From Calothrix brevissima NIES-22 (lineage in GTDB: Bacteria > Cyanobacteriota > Cyanobacteriia > Cyanobacteriales > Nostocaceae), in NCBI RefSeq assembly GCF_002367995.1, contig NZ_AP018207.1, positions 3,409,083-3,473,082 on the forward strand: 64,000 nt of DNA, read 5' to 3'. Below the pieces are notes generated by a model. The model was given only the letters and a program-made list of their open reading frames with translations. It had not been told where the DNA came from and made no database searches. The position numbers and the translations under genes were made by a program. Shown piece after piece: positions 63,963-64,000 of the stretch (the first letter of the stretch is position 1; each line of letters opens with the position of its first letter).

Positions 63963-64000
63963 AAATACAAATGACTAATGTACAAACAAGGATTATCGCG

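Noticed and set aside
1-64000. tRNA and rRNA genes, retron or DGR components
   Set aside because: I looked for tRNA T-loop and acceptor patterns, ribosomal RNA cores and reverse transcriptase motifs on both strands and found none I could support.

Overview
The window looks like chromosomal DNA from a filamentous (probably heterocyst-forming, Nostocales-type) cyanobacterium. The sequence shows very frequent GCGATCGC palindromes (HIP1), intergenic blocks of short tandem heptamers and nonamers (STRR type, e.g. GTCAACT, GGGGGACAA), and oxygenic-phototroph genes (Psb28-type, TLP18.3/Psb32-type, SbtA/SbtB, CrtW, CYP110-like P450). The genus cannot be fixed from the sequence alone. No rRNA, tRNA, CRISPR array or intact transposase was found.

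Layout. 1-5 kb: truncated PAS histidine kinase, Psb28-2-like protein, membrane-anchored class A beta-lactamase-fold protein, TrmJ. 5.6-24.2 kb: an accessory block with a 4295-residue RHS/YD polymorphic-toxin-like protein, a penicillin-acylase-family Ntn hydrolase, a small lipoprotein, and a nucleoside hydrolase fused to RTX repeats. Its first three genes are bracketed by an inverted pair of 31-bp boxes, each next to a heptamer array. 24.5-27.2 kb: a small phosphatase, then an inorganic-carbon operon (SbtA-type bicarbonate transporter, PII-like SbtB, Tat-exported beta carbonic anhydrase). 27.6-37.7 kb: CrtW, NAD(P)HX repair enzyme, Nudix-SDR pair, SPOR-like exported protein, MnmA, an Uma2 pair, ATP sulfurylase. 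37.8-41 kb: a caspase-fold protein that has lost both catalytic residues, followed by a membrane coiled-coil TPR protein. 41.5-50 kb: MtnP, RecN, a secreted YD-repeat/RTX protein, RecQ. 50-57 kb: P450, then succinate-semialdehyde dehydrogenase plus a ThDP enzyme that together fit the cyanobacterial 2-oxoglutarate bypass of the TCA cycle, then a pyruvate-kinase-like protein. 57.7-64 kb: a truncated GDSL hydrolase, an acyltransferase, a run of small membrane/coiled-coil proteins, a TPM-domain protein, CobH and a cyanobacterial membrane protein.

The intergenic DNA is unusually rich in small mobile elements. The clearest case is nested. A 238-bp element with about 30-bp imperfect terminal inverted repeats sits inside another dispersed element, flanked by an 8-bp duplication. 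An uninterrupted copy of the host element near 50 kb shows the empty site. Repeats also form the ends of several reading frames (beta-lactamase-like, TrmJ, CrtW, P450).

The best candidates for undescribed biology are the giant RHS protein, which has no visible secretion signal or immunity partner; the second, calcium-motif-rich YD/RTX protein; the pseudo-caspase/TPR pair; and a roughly 550-bp non-coding region between mtnP and recN that is dense in stable inverted repeats.
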